In this document: positions 30,808 to 42,212 of the stretch, one piece after another | Numbering within the stretch: position 1 is the first letter of the stretch | How the letters are laid out: each line of letters starts with the position of its first letter | Origin: Mesomycoplasma ovipneumoniae | Lineage (GTDB): Bacteria > Bacillota_I > Bacilli_A > Mycoplasmatales > Metamycoplasmataceae | DNA length: 64,000 nucleotides | Assembly: GCF_038095995.1 (NCBI RefSeq) | Contig: NZ_CP146005.1 | Span: 744,001 to 808,000, forward strand | Reading direction: 5' to 3' | Made by a program: the position numbers and the translations under genes | The notes under the pieces: model-generated | Database searches by the model: none | What the model saw: only the letters and a program-made list of their open reading frames with translations | What the model was told of the DNA's origin: nothing

Positions 30808-31887
30808 ATGAAAATAATAAGTGATTATTTTAAATTTGAGGACTACAAAAACAAGGCAAAAGAGGAATTTCTTCCCAAATTAGATGAAATTGTCAAGAAA
30901 AGAAATTCAAGCTCACTTCAAAAAATTGCTGTATTACAAAAAGATTCAAAAAAACTTATCATTATTTTTTCAATTTCATTATTTTTAACTTTTATTATTG
31001 TTCTTAGTATTTCCTTGGCCGAAGTTGCATATATTACCTTAATTTTTGCAATTATTCCGGGAATAATTGCTTTTTTCTCTGCTTTTTACTTTTGAATGAA
31101 AAAGAAGGAAATTTGGTCAATCACAAATGAAATTTCAAAAGACGCCATAGTTAATTTTAGACCAGAAGATGCTTATAAAACTGCCTTTTCAATTTTAGAT
31201 AAAGGAATGGATTATTTAGGTTTTTATGACCAACTAAACAACAATTTTCTAATTTCAGGAAATGAAGTTAGAAATTTTACTCCTGCAGGAACTATTGGCT
31301 CAGCAGATGCTTGAATTAGCGAAGTTAGACCTGTCAAACAATTATTAATTGATAAAAAATTCCATGTTGCCTTTACAAATATCCACTGAGAATGAGAAGA
31401 AGAAATAGAAGACGAAGATGGAAAAGTTAAAACTGTGATAAGGCATAGTTATACTGGATTTTTAAAAATTGATACTTCAATTTTGGGCGAAAAAGCATTT
31501 AATTTTAAACTTTTAAAAGCAGGCGGCTGACCTTTTCAAAGAGACAAAGTCAAACTTGAAAACCAATTATTTAACAAAGTTTTTAGACCAGTATCAAATG
31601 ATCAATTGAAAATCAGAAAAATGTATACACCGCTTGCAATGGAACTTTCGCTAAAAAGATATTTTGACCGTAATGGTGTTAAAGTTTCCGATATTTCCAT
31701 TCAATCCTTTCAAAATGCGATCTATTTTACTTACAGCTGCAACTGAAATTTTATGTATTTTAATTTTCCTAGGTCAATAAAAAGCCCTGATCATTTTATT
31801 AATCGAATTTTCAACGATTTTTTGACTGACACTTACAGTTTGTATTATCTTTTGTCTCTTATTTACGCTACTTTGTATTTAGATTAG
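30808..31887 (+). CDS. DUF3137 family membrane protein, paralogue 2
   Basis: A 359-aa protein aligned along its whole length with paralogues 1 and 3: KIISDYFKFEDYKNKAKEEF start, two transmembrane helices (IIFSISLFLTFIIVLSISLA and YITLIFAIIPGIIAFFSAFY), and the DUF3137 C-terminal half ending SLIYATLYLD. It is the most diverged of the three in the transmembrane region and carries a longer acidic insertion (EWEEEIEDEDGKVKTVIRHS) in the C-terminal domain. The start ATG 30808 after AAGGAG is chosen by comparison with the other paralogues; the ATG at 30751 would overlap the promoter. Confidence 0.85.
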
Positions 31888-32023
31888 TTAAAAACATAAT
31901 ATTTTCAAAAAACCCTGTAATTTATAGCACTTTTTAGCTATTTTTATTGAAAAATAACTAAAAAGTTGGAAAAAAAGAGTATTTTTATAATAATTCCTTT
32001 TAAAATTGAATCAAGGAGTAAAA

Positions 32024-33088
32024 ATGAAAATAATAAGTGATTATTTTAAATTTGAAGACTATAAAAACAAGGCAAAAGAGGAATTTCGGCCTAAATTAGA
32101 CGAAATTATCAAGAAAAAACATTTAAAGACTCTTGAAAAACTTGCTGGAATACAAAGAGTGGCAAAAAAACTTGATATTGTCTCGTTAATTTCATACATT
32201 TTAACTTCGGCTGGTATTTATGTTGCTATCAAATACAAGCTAGTGATTGGTGGCATCATTTTTGCAGTTATTTCCGGAATAATTGCAATTGCTTCTACTT
32301 TTTACTTAGTAATCAAAAAAAGAGAAATTAGGAAAATCACCAATGAAGTTTCAAAAGATGTCATAGATAATTTTAGACCAGAAGATGCTTACAAAACTGC
32401 CTTTTCAATTTTAGATAAAGGAATGGATTATTTAGGTTTTAATGACCAACCTAGCAACAACATTCTAATTTCAAAAAATGAAATTAGCAATCTTACTCCT
32501 GTTCAAATCATTGGCTCATCAAAGGCTTGAATTAGTGAAGTTAGACCTCTGAAAGAATTATTGATTGATGAAAAATTCCATGTTAGTTTTACAAATGTCC
32601 ACTGACAATGAGAAGAAAGAAGAAAAAAAGAAACTATAACAAAGCAAAGTTTTACTGGAATTTTAAAAATTGATACTTCAATTTTAGGTGAAAAGGCATT
32701 TGATTTTAAGCTTTTAAAACCAAGTGGCTGACTTTCTCAAAAAGACAAAATCAAACTTGAAAACGAAGAATTTAACAAGGTTTTTAATCCACACTCCAGT
32801 GACAGATTGAAAATCCGAAAAATGTATACACCGCTTGCAATGGAACTTTCACTAAAAAGATATTCTGACCGTGATGGCGTTAAAGTTTTGAATGTTACCA
32901 TTGAGTCTTCAGGAAATGCGATCTATTTTACATACAAATGCGACTGAAATTTTATGTATGTTGATTTTCCAACATCAATAAAAACCCCTGATGACTTTAT
33001 TAATCACATTTTCAACGATTTTTTGCTTGACACTTACAGTTTGTATTATCTTTTGTGTCTTATTTACGTTACTTTGTATTTGGAGTAG
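32024..33088 (+). CDS. DUF3137 family membrane protein, paralogue 3
   Basis: A 354-aa protein. It is closest to paralogue 1 (shared REIRKITNEVSKDV, KLLKPSGW, LCLIYVTLYLE-type end). Transmembrane helices lie at about 55-105. Promoter -10 TATAAT (31986-31991) and a partial stem-loop upstream repeat the arrangement of the other copies. It lies 136 bp downstream of paralogue 2 and is followed by a hairpin with arms AATTGATTTTTAAT / ATTAAAAATCAATT (about 33147-33186) that should terminate the unit. Confidence 0.85.
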
Positions 33089-33146
33089 TTAAAAACATAA
33101 TATTTTAAAAAAGCTTGTAATTTATAGCATTTTTCAACTTTTTTAA

Positions 33147-33190
33147 TTGATTTTTAATTTAAAATATCATTAAAAATCAATTAAAAATAC
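33147..33190 (+). terminator. Terminator after DUF3137 paralogue 3
   Basis: Inverted repeat AATTGATTTTTAAT / ATTAAAAATCAATT with a short A/T loop. No GC clamp, so strength is uncertain. Confidence 0.5.
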
Positions 33191-33302
33191 TAAACAGATA
33201 AAATTTTTTCCGTTTTGTAGTTAGGTTTATATTCAACCAAATTTTTTAAAAAAATACCTTAAAAAGCATATAAATTGCTAAACTTGTTTTTATAGTGTTT
33301 GT

Positions 33303-33862
33303 CCCGAGTTTCCCAGTTTGATGAGATAATCTTAAAAAAGTGTCCGGTTTTACGGCGTTTTTAACTTAAAAACCAAAATATGAAATATTTAAACTACCTT
33401 TTTTAGTTAAAACACTGACAAAAATCATAAAAAACACAACTACTATTTAAACTCAATGCAAATAGAAAACTCATTTTATTTAAATTGAGCCTAAAAAAAC
33501 ATATGAAGTTTTGAAAGAACAATAACCAAAAGCCCTAAATTTAAAGATTTCTAAACGGATAAATTTAAGGCATTCCATCATATTTAAAATATAATGGATA
33601 ATTCGCATTTTTTGATTTTTTACACAAAAAACATAACTAATTCCCCTTAATTCTAAAATCCATATTTATTAATTATTCTTAAGTGATAGTTATTATAACA
33701 TAATTTTATTTTAGACCAAACATTTTTTTTTTTTTTTGCAAAGGGTTAATTTTAGAATAATAAAAATTAAGAGTTTAAGTCAAAAAACACAGATTTACCG
33801 GTATTTTTCGTATTTGTATTTACTAAAAAGTGAATTTTTGCCATTAAACTGTAAAACTCAGG
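33303..33862. mobile_element. Non-coding repeat element copy E5 (560 bp)
   Basis: Left end CCCGAGTTTCCCAGTTTGAT, right end (inward) CCTGAGTTTTACAGTTTAAT; 560 bp, the same length as E6. Flanked by a long direct repeat of about 45-50 bp containing GCATATAAATTGCTAAAC on the left (about 33252-33302) and GCATATAAATTACTAAAC on the right (about 33863-33913). The right repeat lies 70 bp upstream of the efp -10. No coding potential. Confidence 0.9.
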
Positions 33863-33982
33863 AACACACTCAAAAAAGCATATAAATTACTAAACTTGTT
33901 TTTATAGTATTTTTTGCTGTTTTAAATTTTAATATACTTTATATTTTTAAATTTAATCGCTTTTTAAAATGCAATTTTATGG

Positions 33983-33988
33983 TATAAT
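33983..33988 (+). promoter_or_regulatory. -10 element of the efp-tkt promoter
   Basis: TATAAT with an upstream ATGG, 31 bp before the efp start codon and followed by a strong TTAGGAGGCGG Shine-Dalgarno at about 34005-34015. A T/A-rich -35 region is not sharply defined, as usual in mycoplasmas. Confidence 0.7.
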
Positions 33989-34019
33989 AGCTATTATTTC
34001 AAGTTTAGGAGGCGGTAAG

Positions 34020-34583
34020 ATGATTAATGTTAATGAATTTCGACCTGGAATCACCTTTGAATTTGAAGGTGAAATTTTTGTCGTAATTTCAGCACAACAT
34101 TCAAAACAAGGTCGCGGACAAGCAAACGTAAAAGCAAAAGTTAAAAATCTTCGCTCAGGAGCAACCACTATCAAAACATTTTCAGGTGGTGAAAGAGTTC
34201 AAAAAGCTCGAATTGACAAAATTACAATGGTATTTCTTTATAATGAAGGTCAAAATAGTGTTTTAATGGATGATTCAACTTATGAGCAAATTAGTATTGA
34301 TAATGAAAAAATAGCCTGAGAACTCAATTTTTTATCTGAAGGTGTTAAGGTAAAATTGCGTAAATTTAATGATGAAATTTTAGATATTGAACTTCCGCCA
34401 AAAATTGAATTAAAAGTTGCCTCAACATTTGATGCCGTAAAAGGTAATACAACAACAAATCCAACAAAAAGAGCAACATTAGAAACTGGTTTTGAAATTG
34501 ATGTTCCTTTATTTATTAAAGAAGACGAAATTATAGTAGTCTCAACTGAAGAAGGAAAATACGTTTCAAGAGGAGGACAATAA
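34020..34583 (+). CDS. efp: Translation elongation factor P
   Basis: A 187-aa, full-length EF-P with three beta-barrel domains. Domain I has MINVNEFRPGITFEFEGEIF and the loop HSKQGRGQANVKAKVKNLRS, whose tip Lys/Gln-Gly region is where EF-P is modified in other bacteria. Domain II has DDSTYEQISIDNE and domain III ETGFEIDVPLFIKEDEIIVV. EF-P relieves ribosome stalling at proline stretches, relevant here because surface proteins in the window contain Pro-rich segments. The start at 34020 with AGGAGG is preferred over ATG 33969, which lies upstream of the promoter. Operon with tkt (1-bp gap). Confidence 0.97.
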
Positions 34584-34584
34584 A

Positions 34585-36504
34585 ATGAATAACGACACTA
34601 AAATAACTAATGCAGCAGAATTGGAATCAAAAGAAAAAGTTGATAAATTCAAAAAAAAGTTTAAACATCTTGAAGAGTTAAGTGTAAATTCTCTAAGAAT
34701 TCACAGTAACGAAGCAATAAACAAGGCAAATTCTGGTCACCCTGGTGTTGCAATTAGTGCTTCAAAAATGATTTATGCTCTTTTTCGTGATCATATAAAT
34801 TTTGACATCAGTGATCCACATTGAATTAATCGCGACCGTTTTGTTTTGTCTGCAGGTCATGCATCTTCGCTTTATTATTCACTTTTATATAGTTTAGGTT
34901 TATTAAAAAAAGAAGATCTTGAGAATTTTCGGCAAAAAAATTCAAAAACACCTGGACATCCAGAATACGGTCACACTGTTGGAATTGAAGCGACAACTGG
35001 CCCACTCGGTCAAGGAATTACAATGGCCGTCGGAATTGCCCTTGCTCAGTCACATTTAAATGCAAAATTCAAAGAAATTAACCACTACACTTATGTAATT
35101 TGCGGGGATGGTGATCTTCAGGAGGGAATTTCCTATGAGTCACTTTCACTAGCAGGACATTTAAAACTTAAAAATTTCATTGTTTTGTATGACTCAAATG
35201 ATATTCAACTTGACTCACCAGTAAGCGTTGTTTTTAGCGAAAATATGAAACAACGAATTGAATCTCAAGGTTTATTTTACCAATTGGTGCCAAAAGATGA
35301 TGTAAAATTAATCTCCAGGGCGATTTCTAAGGCAAAAGCTTCCCGAAGACCAAGTTTTATTGAAATCAAAACTGTTATTGGTCAAGGTTCATCTAAACAA
35401 AACACTACCGAAGTTCACGGTGCTCCACTAGGAGGCGACATTGTTAATTTAAAGAGAAATCTTGAATGAAAACACGAAGAAGATTTTTATCTTGACCCAG
35501 AAATTAGCAAACATTGGCAAAAAACACTTGTAAAAAGAACTCAAGCTAAAAAAGAAGCTTTTAAAATTTCACCAGAACTTGAAGAATTTTTACAAAAAGG
35601 GCAAAATATTAATTTGGAAATTGATTTAGACCTTCCTAAAAACCAGGCAACCCGGGCAACTTCGTCTTTAATTCTTGATTATATTTCCAAAAAAGTTCCT
35701 TATTGAATCGGTGGGTCAGCTGATTTATCAGTTTCAACAAAAGCAAAAGGTTCAGATGGTTATTTTAGTGACCAAAATTATCAAGGTCGAAACTTAATGT
35801 TTGGTGTTCGCGAATTTGCAATGAGTGCAATTGCAAACGGAATTGCGCTTCATTCAGTTTTACGTCCTTTTGTTTCAACATTTTTTGTCTTTGCTGACTA
35901 TTTAAAGCCTGCTTTAAGACTCTCATCATTAATGAAATTGCCAGTAACTTACATTTTTACTCACGACTCCTTAATGGTTGGCGAAGATGGACCGACTCAC
36001 CAGCCAATTGAACAACTTGCAATGCTTAGATCAGTTCCTAATTTTGCTGTCTATCGTCCTGGTGATGAAAATGAACTAAAAGGAGCTTACGAACTTGCTC
36101 TTGAAAGCAAAGATAAACCTTGTGCAATAATTTTAACTCGCCAAAATATCAAATCATTTGCTGAATCAAAAGATAATTTCAAACTTGGAGCCTACTTAGC
36201 TCAAAAAACTAAATCCAAATGAGCAATTATTGCCACCGGTAGTGAGTTAGGACTAGCAAAAGAAGTCACTCAAGAATTAGACCTCAATTTAATTTCTTTA
36301 TCAAATTGACAAAACACACCAATTTGAGATCCAAATTTTGCAATTTCACTTGAATTAGCTTCTACTTTTGGTTGAAAAGCACATGCAAAATATAATTTTG
36401 GTCATGATACCTTTGGAATGTCGGCTCCTGCAGAAGACATTCTTGATGAAATTGGCTTTCGAAGCAAAGATCTTGTTGAAAAAATTAAAAAAATTATTGC
36501 CTAA
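34585..36504 (+). CDS. tkt: Transketolase
   Basis: A 639-aa enzyme. The thiamine-diphosphate domain has SGHPGVAISASKMIYALFRD, FVLSAGHASSLYYSLLY, GPLGQGITMAVGIAL, and the TPP motif GDGDLQEG followed about 30 residues on by SNDIQLD. The central Pyr domain has FGVREFAMSAIANGIALH (catalytic Glu), then TYIFTHDSLMVGEDGPTHQP, and a C-terminal domain ending FGMSAPAEDILDEIGF. It interconverts ketoses and aldoses between glycolysis and the pentose-phosphate route, supplying ribose-5-P. The ribosome-binding site AGGAGGA lies in the end of efp. Several TGA codons encode conserved Trp. Confidence 0.97.
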
Positions 36505-36803
36505 TTTTTTTAATTAGCATATTAATATCTGACACATTCAAAAAGGTGTGTCAAAATTAAACAATACAAATTCACAGTTGAGAATAAATTTAAATACATC
36601 AAAATTACTGATTTAAAGGGTTAAAAATTCCAATTTTGCATTTTGCAGTGGATTTTAGACAAATTTAAACATATATATGATAATAATTTAATAAGAAAAT
36701 CAAAGTAGACGGTAAAAAGTTTACAAGTAACATTGATTTGATCAGCCTTTTTAATATAATTATAATATAATTTTATTTAATTACAAATTTAAGGAGGCTT
36801 TAA
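36505..36803. other. Intergenic region with relic of an IS3-like 5' end
   Basis: Positions about 36545-36670 resemble, on the plus strand, the start of the IS3-like element at 60049-61451. GGTGTGTCAAAATTAAACAA followed by AAATTTAAATACATCAAAAT corresponds to the transposase codons for MKQYKFTIEEKFKYIKI, here broken by stops and lacking ATG. The remainder holds an AT-rich promoter region with TATAAT (about 36762) for the gene at 36804. Confidence 0.65.
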
Positions 36804-37709
36804 ATGCTTAAATTATCCAAATTTAAAATTATCCTTGGAATAACAACCTTTACAACAGTTGCTACTTTACCTTTTTTAATATTAAGTATTAATGAAAAAA
36901 CTGTTGAAAATCATAAAAATATATCTGACATAACTTTCTCTAAAGTATTAAAATCCCAATCTCTGGAAGTAATTTCGGCTTTAAGACAAAAAAATGCCGA
37001 GTCCTTTTCTTCTACTAACGAAAATACTGAAGCACAGATTAAGGATTTTTCAAAATTTGAAAAAGATTTTCAAGATTTTATCGATGAAGTTTCACAAAAC
37101 CCGAATTTAAACTTGGAAAAACTTGCTAAAGAAAAATTACTAAAAAAAGGTGTTACCGCCGATAATATTGAAAAAATATTCGCTTCAAAAAATTCAAAAA
37201 ATTCAAAAAATGATAAGATTCAAAATCAAGATTTACTTGTTAAGCCTCAATCCTTTTCTTCTAAGAGTTCTCCTAATTTAAAAATGAAAGAATTTGCGGA
37301 TAAACTTTTGCATGAACACATTCTTACTGCCACGCTTGCTGCTGTAAATTACGGTCTTGCAGTGGCTTATGGAGTTATTTGAATGTGGGGATCAGCATTT
37401 GCTAGCACTATTGCAGGCGGGATCTTAACATGGCTTTCAGTTGAATACAAAAACGCTTATAATTCTCTTGTGTATGACAAAAATTGAAATGCTATTAAAG
37501 GAATATATTTACCTGACCTTCTTTCCAGAGTATCGTCGTATGTTGGTCTTGGATTAACGGGGCGAGAAATATGGAAACAAATGGGTAGATTAAGAAAAGT
37601 GCAAGTAGCAGCAACTGCTGCCCTAAAACCGGTAAGATGGGTAAACCCCAAAATTGTAATTGTATTAGCTACAATAGATCTTTTCCAAACAATTATTTCC
37701 TTAGGTTAA
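36804..37709 (+). CDS. Exported protein with C-terminal hydrophobic-cationic region, unknown function
   Basis: A 301-aa protein. An N-terminal signal or anchor helix (about 10-27; IILGITTFTTVATLPFLILS) precedes a polar, helical stretch (about 30-165) rich in Lys/Asn/Ser, with a short repeated NSKNSKN segment. The C-terminal 130 residues are different: hydrophobic, Gly/Ala-rich helices (LTATLAAVNYGLAVAYGVIW, then FASTIAGGILTWLSVEY) alternating with basic segments (REIWKQMGRLRKVQVAATAA). This resembles membrane-active peptides, but I recognise no family. Preceded by AAGGAGG. It lies 8 bp upstream of a tandem array of membrane-protein genes, with which it is probably co-transcribed. Confidence 0.8.
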
Positions 37710-37717
37710 TTAATAAA

Positions 37718-38638
37718 ATGAACTTTTGGTCAAGAGCTGAAAAATTTTTAAATCTTAAAATACCAAAAAAATTTTCAATAATCCCGATTTTGTCTAATCT
37801 TGTGTATTTTTGACTTTTTTATTATTTAGTTTATCGGTTAAACCCTAACAAGAAAAGAAGACATTATTTTTTTCTTGTTTTACTTTACTTAATAAGCTAC
37901 CCCTTTCCTTTTTTTGTACTTGTTTCTGTACTGAGTTTAAGTCATAATGGTGACTTTTTAAGAGTTTTTTATTTGAAAATTTTTAACAAGTATTTTTTAA
38001 TGCATTTGTTTGAAATAATTACTTACTTAATTTTTTATTTCCCTTATTCATATGTTTGTAGTTTTTTACAAAAAATGTTCCGTTTTTATTTAACAAAAAA
38101 AGTGAAACAAAAATTAGGTCTACTAAACCCAGAAAATAAATTCGATTTTTTAACTAACTTTGATTATGATAAATATTATAAATTTGCGTGTCAAAGAAAA
38201 CTTTATGATCGCTATGTTGAACAGCAAAATTGGTATAAACCTGATCAAAATGTTGAAAATATTATTAAGTCAATAAACAATTATAACTGACACCAAGGCT
38301 ATGTAGCGAGATATTATTGCCATATAATCTTACAAATTTTTTTGTTTAATTCCGAAAGTTCAGAATTAAAAATCAATCAAAAAAACTGAAAATATTTTTT
38401 AATAATCTATTTTATTTTTACAACACTACATTTCATATTTTCATGATACTCTATATGACTATTTTGGGGATATTTTCTTTGAAGCAAGCCAAATACTGAA
38501 GATCTTTATAAACAACTTTTTGAAAGTGGAGTCGTTTTTCTTATAGCATTAATGTTTGCTGGGATGGGGTTTACTTTTATACCTCAACTTTTTTATTATC
38601 CAAAGACGTGAGTAACATATCGACTATTTGAAAGTTAA
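37718..38638 (+). CDS. Multi-spanning membrane protein, tandem paralogue 1
   Basis: A 306-aa protein with about five to six transmembrane helices: LSNLVYFWLFYYLVYRL, then HYFFLVLLYLISYPFPFFVL, then FEIITYLIFYFPYSYVCSFL, then a central basic-acidic loop (KKVKQKLGLLNPENKFDFLT, a well-conserved part of the family), and two C-terminal helices (FTTLHFIFSWYSIWLFW and VVFLIALMFAGMGFTFIPQL). No known domain recognised. Eight TGA-encoded Trp residues leave only short pieces under the standard code. Its coding sequence and downstream spacer are duplicated almost exactly (1034-bp unit) in paralogue 2. Confidence 0.82.
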
Positions 38639-38751
38639 AAATTACTTTAAGTGAATTTTAAGCGGCTTAAAAACGAAAATTATAAATAAATCAATATAGT
38701 TTTTTAGGCTTTTTATATAAATTAGTGCTACTTTATTCAAGGAAATTTAAA

Positions 38752-39672
38752 ATGAACTTTTGGTCAAGAACTGAAAAATTTCTAAATCTTAAAATACCAA
38801 AAAAATTTTCAATAATCCCGATTTTGTCTAATCTTGTGTATTTTTGACTTTTTTATTATTTAGTTTATCGGTTAAACCCTAACAAGAAAAGAAGACATTA
38901 TTTTTTTCTTGTTTTACTTTACTTAATAAGCTACCCCTTTCCTTTTTTTGTACTTGTTTCTGTACTGAGTTTAAGTCATAATGGTGACTTTTTAAGAGTT
39001 TTTTATTTGAAAATTTTTAACAAGTATTTTTTAATGCATTTGTTTGAAATAATTACTTACTTAATTTTTTATTTCCCTTATTCATATGTTTGTAGTTTTT
39101 TACAAAAAATGTTCCGTTTTTATTTAACAAAAAAAGTGAAACAAAAATTAGGTCTACTAAACCCAGAAAATAAATTCGATTTTTTAACTAACTTTGATTA
39201 TGATAAATATTATAAATTTGCGTGTCAAAGAAAACTTTATGATCGCTATGTTGAACAGCAAAATTGGTATAAACCTGATCAAAATGTTGAAAATATTATT
39301 AAGTCAATAAACAATTATAACTGACACCAAGGCTATGTAGCGAGATATTATTGCCATATAATCTTACAAATTTTTTTGTTTAATTCCGAAAGTTCAGAAT
39401 TAAAAATCAATCAAAAAAACTGAAAATATTTTTTAATAATCTATTTTATTTTTACAACACTACATTTCATATTTTCATGATACTCTATATGACTATTTTG
39501 GGGATATTTTCTTTGAAGCAAGCCAAATACTGAAGATCTTTATAAACAACTTTTTGAAAGTGGAGTCGTTTTTCTTATAGCATTAATGTTTGCTGGGATG
39601 GGGTTTACTTTTATACCTCAACTTTTTTATTATCCAAAGACGTGAGTAACATATCGACTATTTGAAAGTTAA
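38752..39672 (+). CDS. Multi-spanning membrane protein, tandem paralogue 2
   Basis: A 306-aa protein with essentially the sequence of paralogue 1 (one Ala-to-Thr difference seen in the first ten residues: SRAEKF versus SRTEKF). The start is preceded by CAAGGAAATTTAAA, a weak Shine-Dalgarno that is repeated before paralogues 3 and 4. It ends LFES, as do paralogues 1 and 3. Because copies 1 and 2 are so alike, the cell either gains from dosage or the duplication is very young. Confidence 0.82.
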
Positions 39673-39911
39673 AAATTACTTTAAGTGAATTTTAAGCGGC
39701 TTAAAAACGAAAATTATAAATAAATCAATATAGTTTTTTAGGCTTTTTATATAAATTAGTGCTACTTTATTCAAGGAAATTTAAAATGAACTTTTGGTCA
39801 AGAACTGAAAAATTTCTAAATCTTAAAATACCAAAAAAATTTTCAATAATCCCGATTTTATCTAATCTTGTGTATTTTTGACTTTTTTATTATTTAGTCT
39901 TTCGAATGAAC

Positions 39912-41294
39912 GGGTGTGTTCATAATCTTGTGTTTTAAATTTTTATGGATTTTTCAAATAGAAATGTAATCTAATTTAATTTTACATTATTTAACCGATT
40001 AGGGAAAATAATTTCTAATTGTTTTTTAATCATGAATCAATTTCTTACCTTTTGTCATTTTGTAGATGCGTTTTGGAGAGTTAAATAAGTTATTTTTGAA
40101 AGGTAATTTACACTTTGAATTCCGCCTTTTGTTTTTGTATTTTTCCTAATTATTCTATTCATTGACTCAATTAAATTTGTCGTATAAATTGCTTGCCTCA
40201 ATTCATATGGATATTTAAAAAATGTCGTTAGTTCAACGAAATTTGTATACCAAGACTTGATAATTGAAGGATATTTTTGGCCTCATTTTTCCGCAAATTT
40301 ATCAAGATTTTGCATTGCAAATTCTTGATTAGCCGCTTGATAAATCTTTTTCATATCAAGGACAAACTCTTTTTTGTCTTTGTTAGAAACTTTTAAAAGC
40401 GAGTTTCTAATTTGGTGAACAACACATTTTTGAACATCTGTTTGCGGGAAAACCGCTTCAATTGCTTGACTAATTCCGCTTAGATTATCGCAAGAAATTA
40501 TTAGAACATCTTCCAGCCCGCGAGTTTTTAGTTCGTTAAAAACATCAAGTCAATTACTTGCTGATTCGGTATTTTTAATCCAAAATCCCAGTGCTTTTTT
40601 ATTTCCGTCCCAATCAATTGCAAGAATAAGATAAAGTGATTTTTTGACAAAAACACCGTTTTCTTTAACATTAAAAAACATCCCATCAATGTACAAAATT
40701 GGATAGGAATTCTCAATTTTTCGCGATTTTCACTTTTCAATTTCAGGCAATAATTTGTCAGTAACTGAAGAAATTCAGGCATTACTTATTTCTTTTTTAT
40801 AGATACTTTTTATTGTGTTAACAATATTTTCATATGACATTCCTGATGCAAAAAGTGAAAACACTTGCTCTTCGATATCGCCTAAATTTGTTTCGTATTT
40901 ACCGAGTAATTTGTTCTCAAAAGTGCCATTTCGATCTCTTGGTATTTTTAGACGAAAACTATTATGATTATAATTCACAGTTTTGTCCGAAAATCCGTTT
41001 CGCTTATTTGGCCTATGCACGCCTTTTTTGCTTCGGTTACTTTTTTCATAGCCTAAATGTTGGCTTAATTCCGCCCTTAAGAGCGCCTCAGTAAAAGTTT
41101 TAAACATATGCGAAATTTCGTTGTGAAAATCTTCTTTTTTTATTTTTTTATAATCAGCGTATTTGTCAACAAGTTTTTTAGCTTCTAACTCAAATGGGGA
41201 TAATGTTTTTTGCTGTTTTTTCATATTTTGGTCCTTCATAATAAATTTTATCAAAATAAATTTACTTTAAAAACACAAAATATTTAACATTACC
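39912..41294 (-). mobile_element. IS256-family element, intact copy (1383 bp)
   Basis: Ends are GGGTGTGTTCATAATCTTGT on the left and, inward on the other strand, GGTAATGTTAAATATTTTGT on the right. An 8-bp target duplication GAATGAAC lies at 39904-39911 and 41295-41302. Sequence is the same element as at 15256-18770 without the IS30 insertion or the partial copy. Confidence 0.95.
39971..41239 (-). CDS. IS256-family transposase, intact
   Basis: A 422-aa protein beginning MKDQNMKKQQKTLSPFELEA. It has the mutator-type transposase layout: N-terminal DNA-binding region (LRAELSQHLGYEKS, then RPNKRNGFSDKTV), then the RNase-H-like DDE core (YPILYIDGMFFNVKEN; VLIISCDNLSGISQAIEAVF; QKCVVHQIRNSLLKVSNKD; RQAIYTTNLIESMNRIIRKN). 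All catalytic acids are present, so it can supply transposition for both IS256 copies in the window. An in-frame TTG at 41254 is an alternative start. Confidence 0.95.
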
Positions 41295-42212
41295 GAATGA
41301 ACCCCAACAAGAAAAGAAGACATTATTTTTTTCTTGTTTTACTTTGCTTAATAAGCTACCCGTTTCCTTTTTTTGTACTTGTTTCAGTGCTGAGTTTAAG
41401 TCATAATGGTGATTTTTTAAGATTTTTTTATTTGAAAATTTTTAACCTGTATTTTTTAATGCATCTGTTTGAAATAATTACCTACTTAATTTTTTATATT
41501 CCATACACGTATTTTTGTGGCTTTTTACAAAAAATATTCAGTTTTTACTTAACAAAAAAAGTGAAACAAAAATTAGGCCAACTGAATCCAGAAAATAAAT
41601 TCGACTTTTTAACTAACTTTGATTATGATAAATATTATAAATTTGCATGTAAAAGAGAACTTTATTCACGTTACTTTGAACAGCAAAATTGATATAATCC
41701 TGATCAAAATGTTGAAAATATTATTAAGTCAATAAAGAATTCCAACTGATACACCGAAGGCTATGTAGCCAGATATTATTGCCATATAATCTTGCAAATT
41801 TTTTTGTTTAATTCTGAAAATTCAGAATTAAAAATCAATCAAAAAAAGTGAAAATATTTTTTAATAATCTATTTTATTTTTACAACACTACATTTCATAT
41901 TTTCATGATACTCTATATGACTGTTTTTTGGATATAGTCTTTGAAGCAAATCAAATGCCGAGGATCTTTATAAAGAACTTTTTGAAAGTACTCTCGTTTT
42001 TGTTATACCATTAATGTTTCTTGTGACGGGGTTTACTTTTATTCCTAGACTTTTTTATCATCCAAAGACGTGAGTAACATATTGACTATTTGAAAGTTAA
42101 AAATTACTTTAATTGAATTTTAAGCTGCTTAAAAAAGCAAATTACAAATAAATCAATATAGTTTTTAGACTTTTTATAAAAATTAGCACTACTTTATTCA
42201 AGGAAATTTAAA

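Larger units (their letters stand above)
37718..39785 (+). repeat. Tandem direct repeat, two copies of a 1034-bp unit
   Basis: 37718-38751 and 38752-39785 are nearly identical, including the spacer with TTCAAGGAAATTTAAA before the next start. One visible difference is AGAGCTG versus AGAACTG near the start of the units. A third unit starts at 39786 and a diverged fourth at 42213. Recent unequal recombination is likely. Confidence 0.95.
39786..42100 (+). pseudogene. Multi-spanning membrane protein, tandem paralogue 3, split by an IS256 element
   Basis: Codons 1-42 (39786-39911) match paralogue 1 closely. The IS256 element 39912-41294 then interrupts, and the gene resumes after a GAATGAAC duplication at 41303. 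Removing the IS and one target copy restores the frame exactly (LVFRM then NPNKKRRHY), giving a 307-aa protein ending YWLFES. The 3' part differs from paralogue 1 at many positions (for example IPYTYFCGFLQKIFSFYLTK), so this copy was an independently diverged gene before it was split. The distal part could still be translated from ATG 41297 (131 aa to the first TGA, longer with code 4). Confidence 0.88.

Noticed and set aside
36530..36553. TGACACA..TGTGTCA hairpin considered as the tkt terminator
   Set aside because: The stem is short, has no T run, and overlaps the GGTGTGTCAAAA motif of an IS3 relic, which explains the sequence better.
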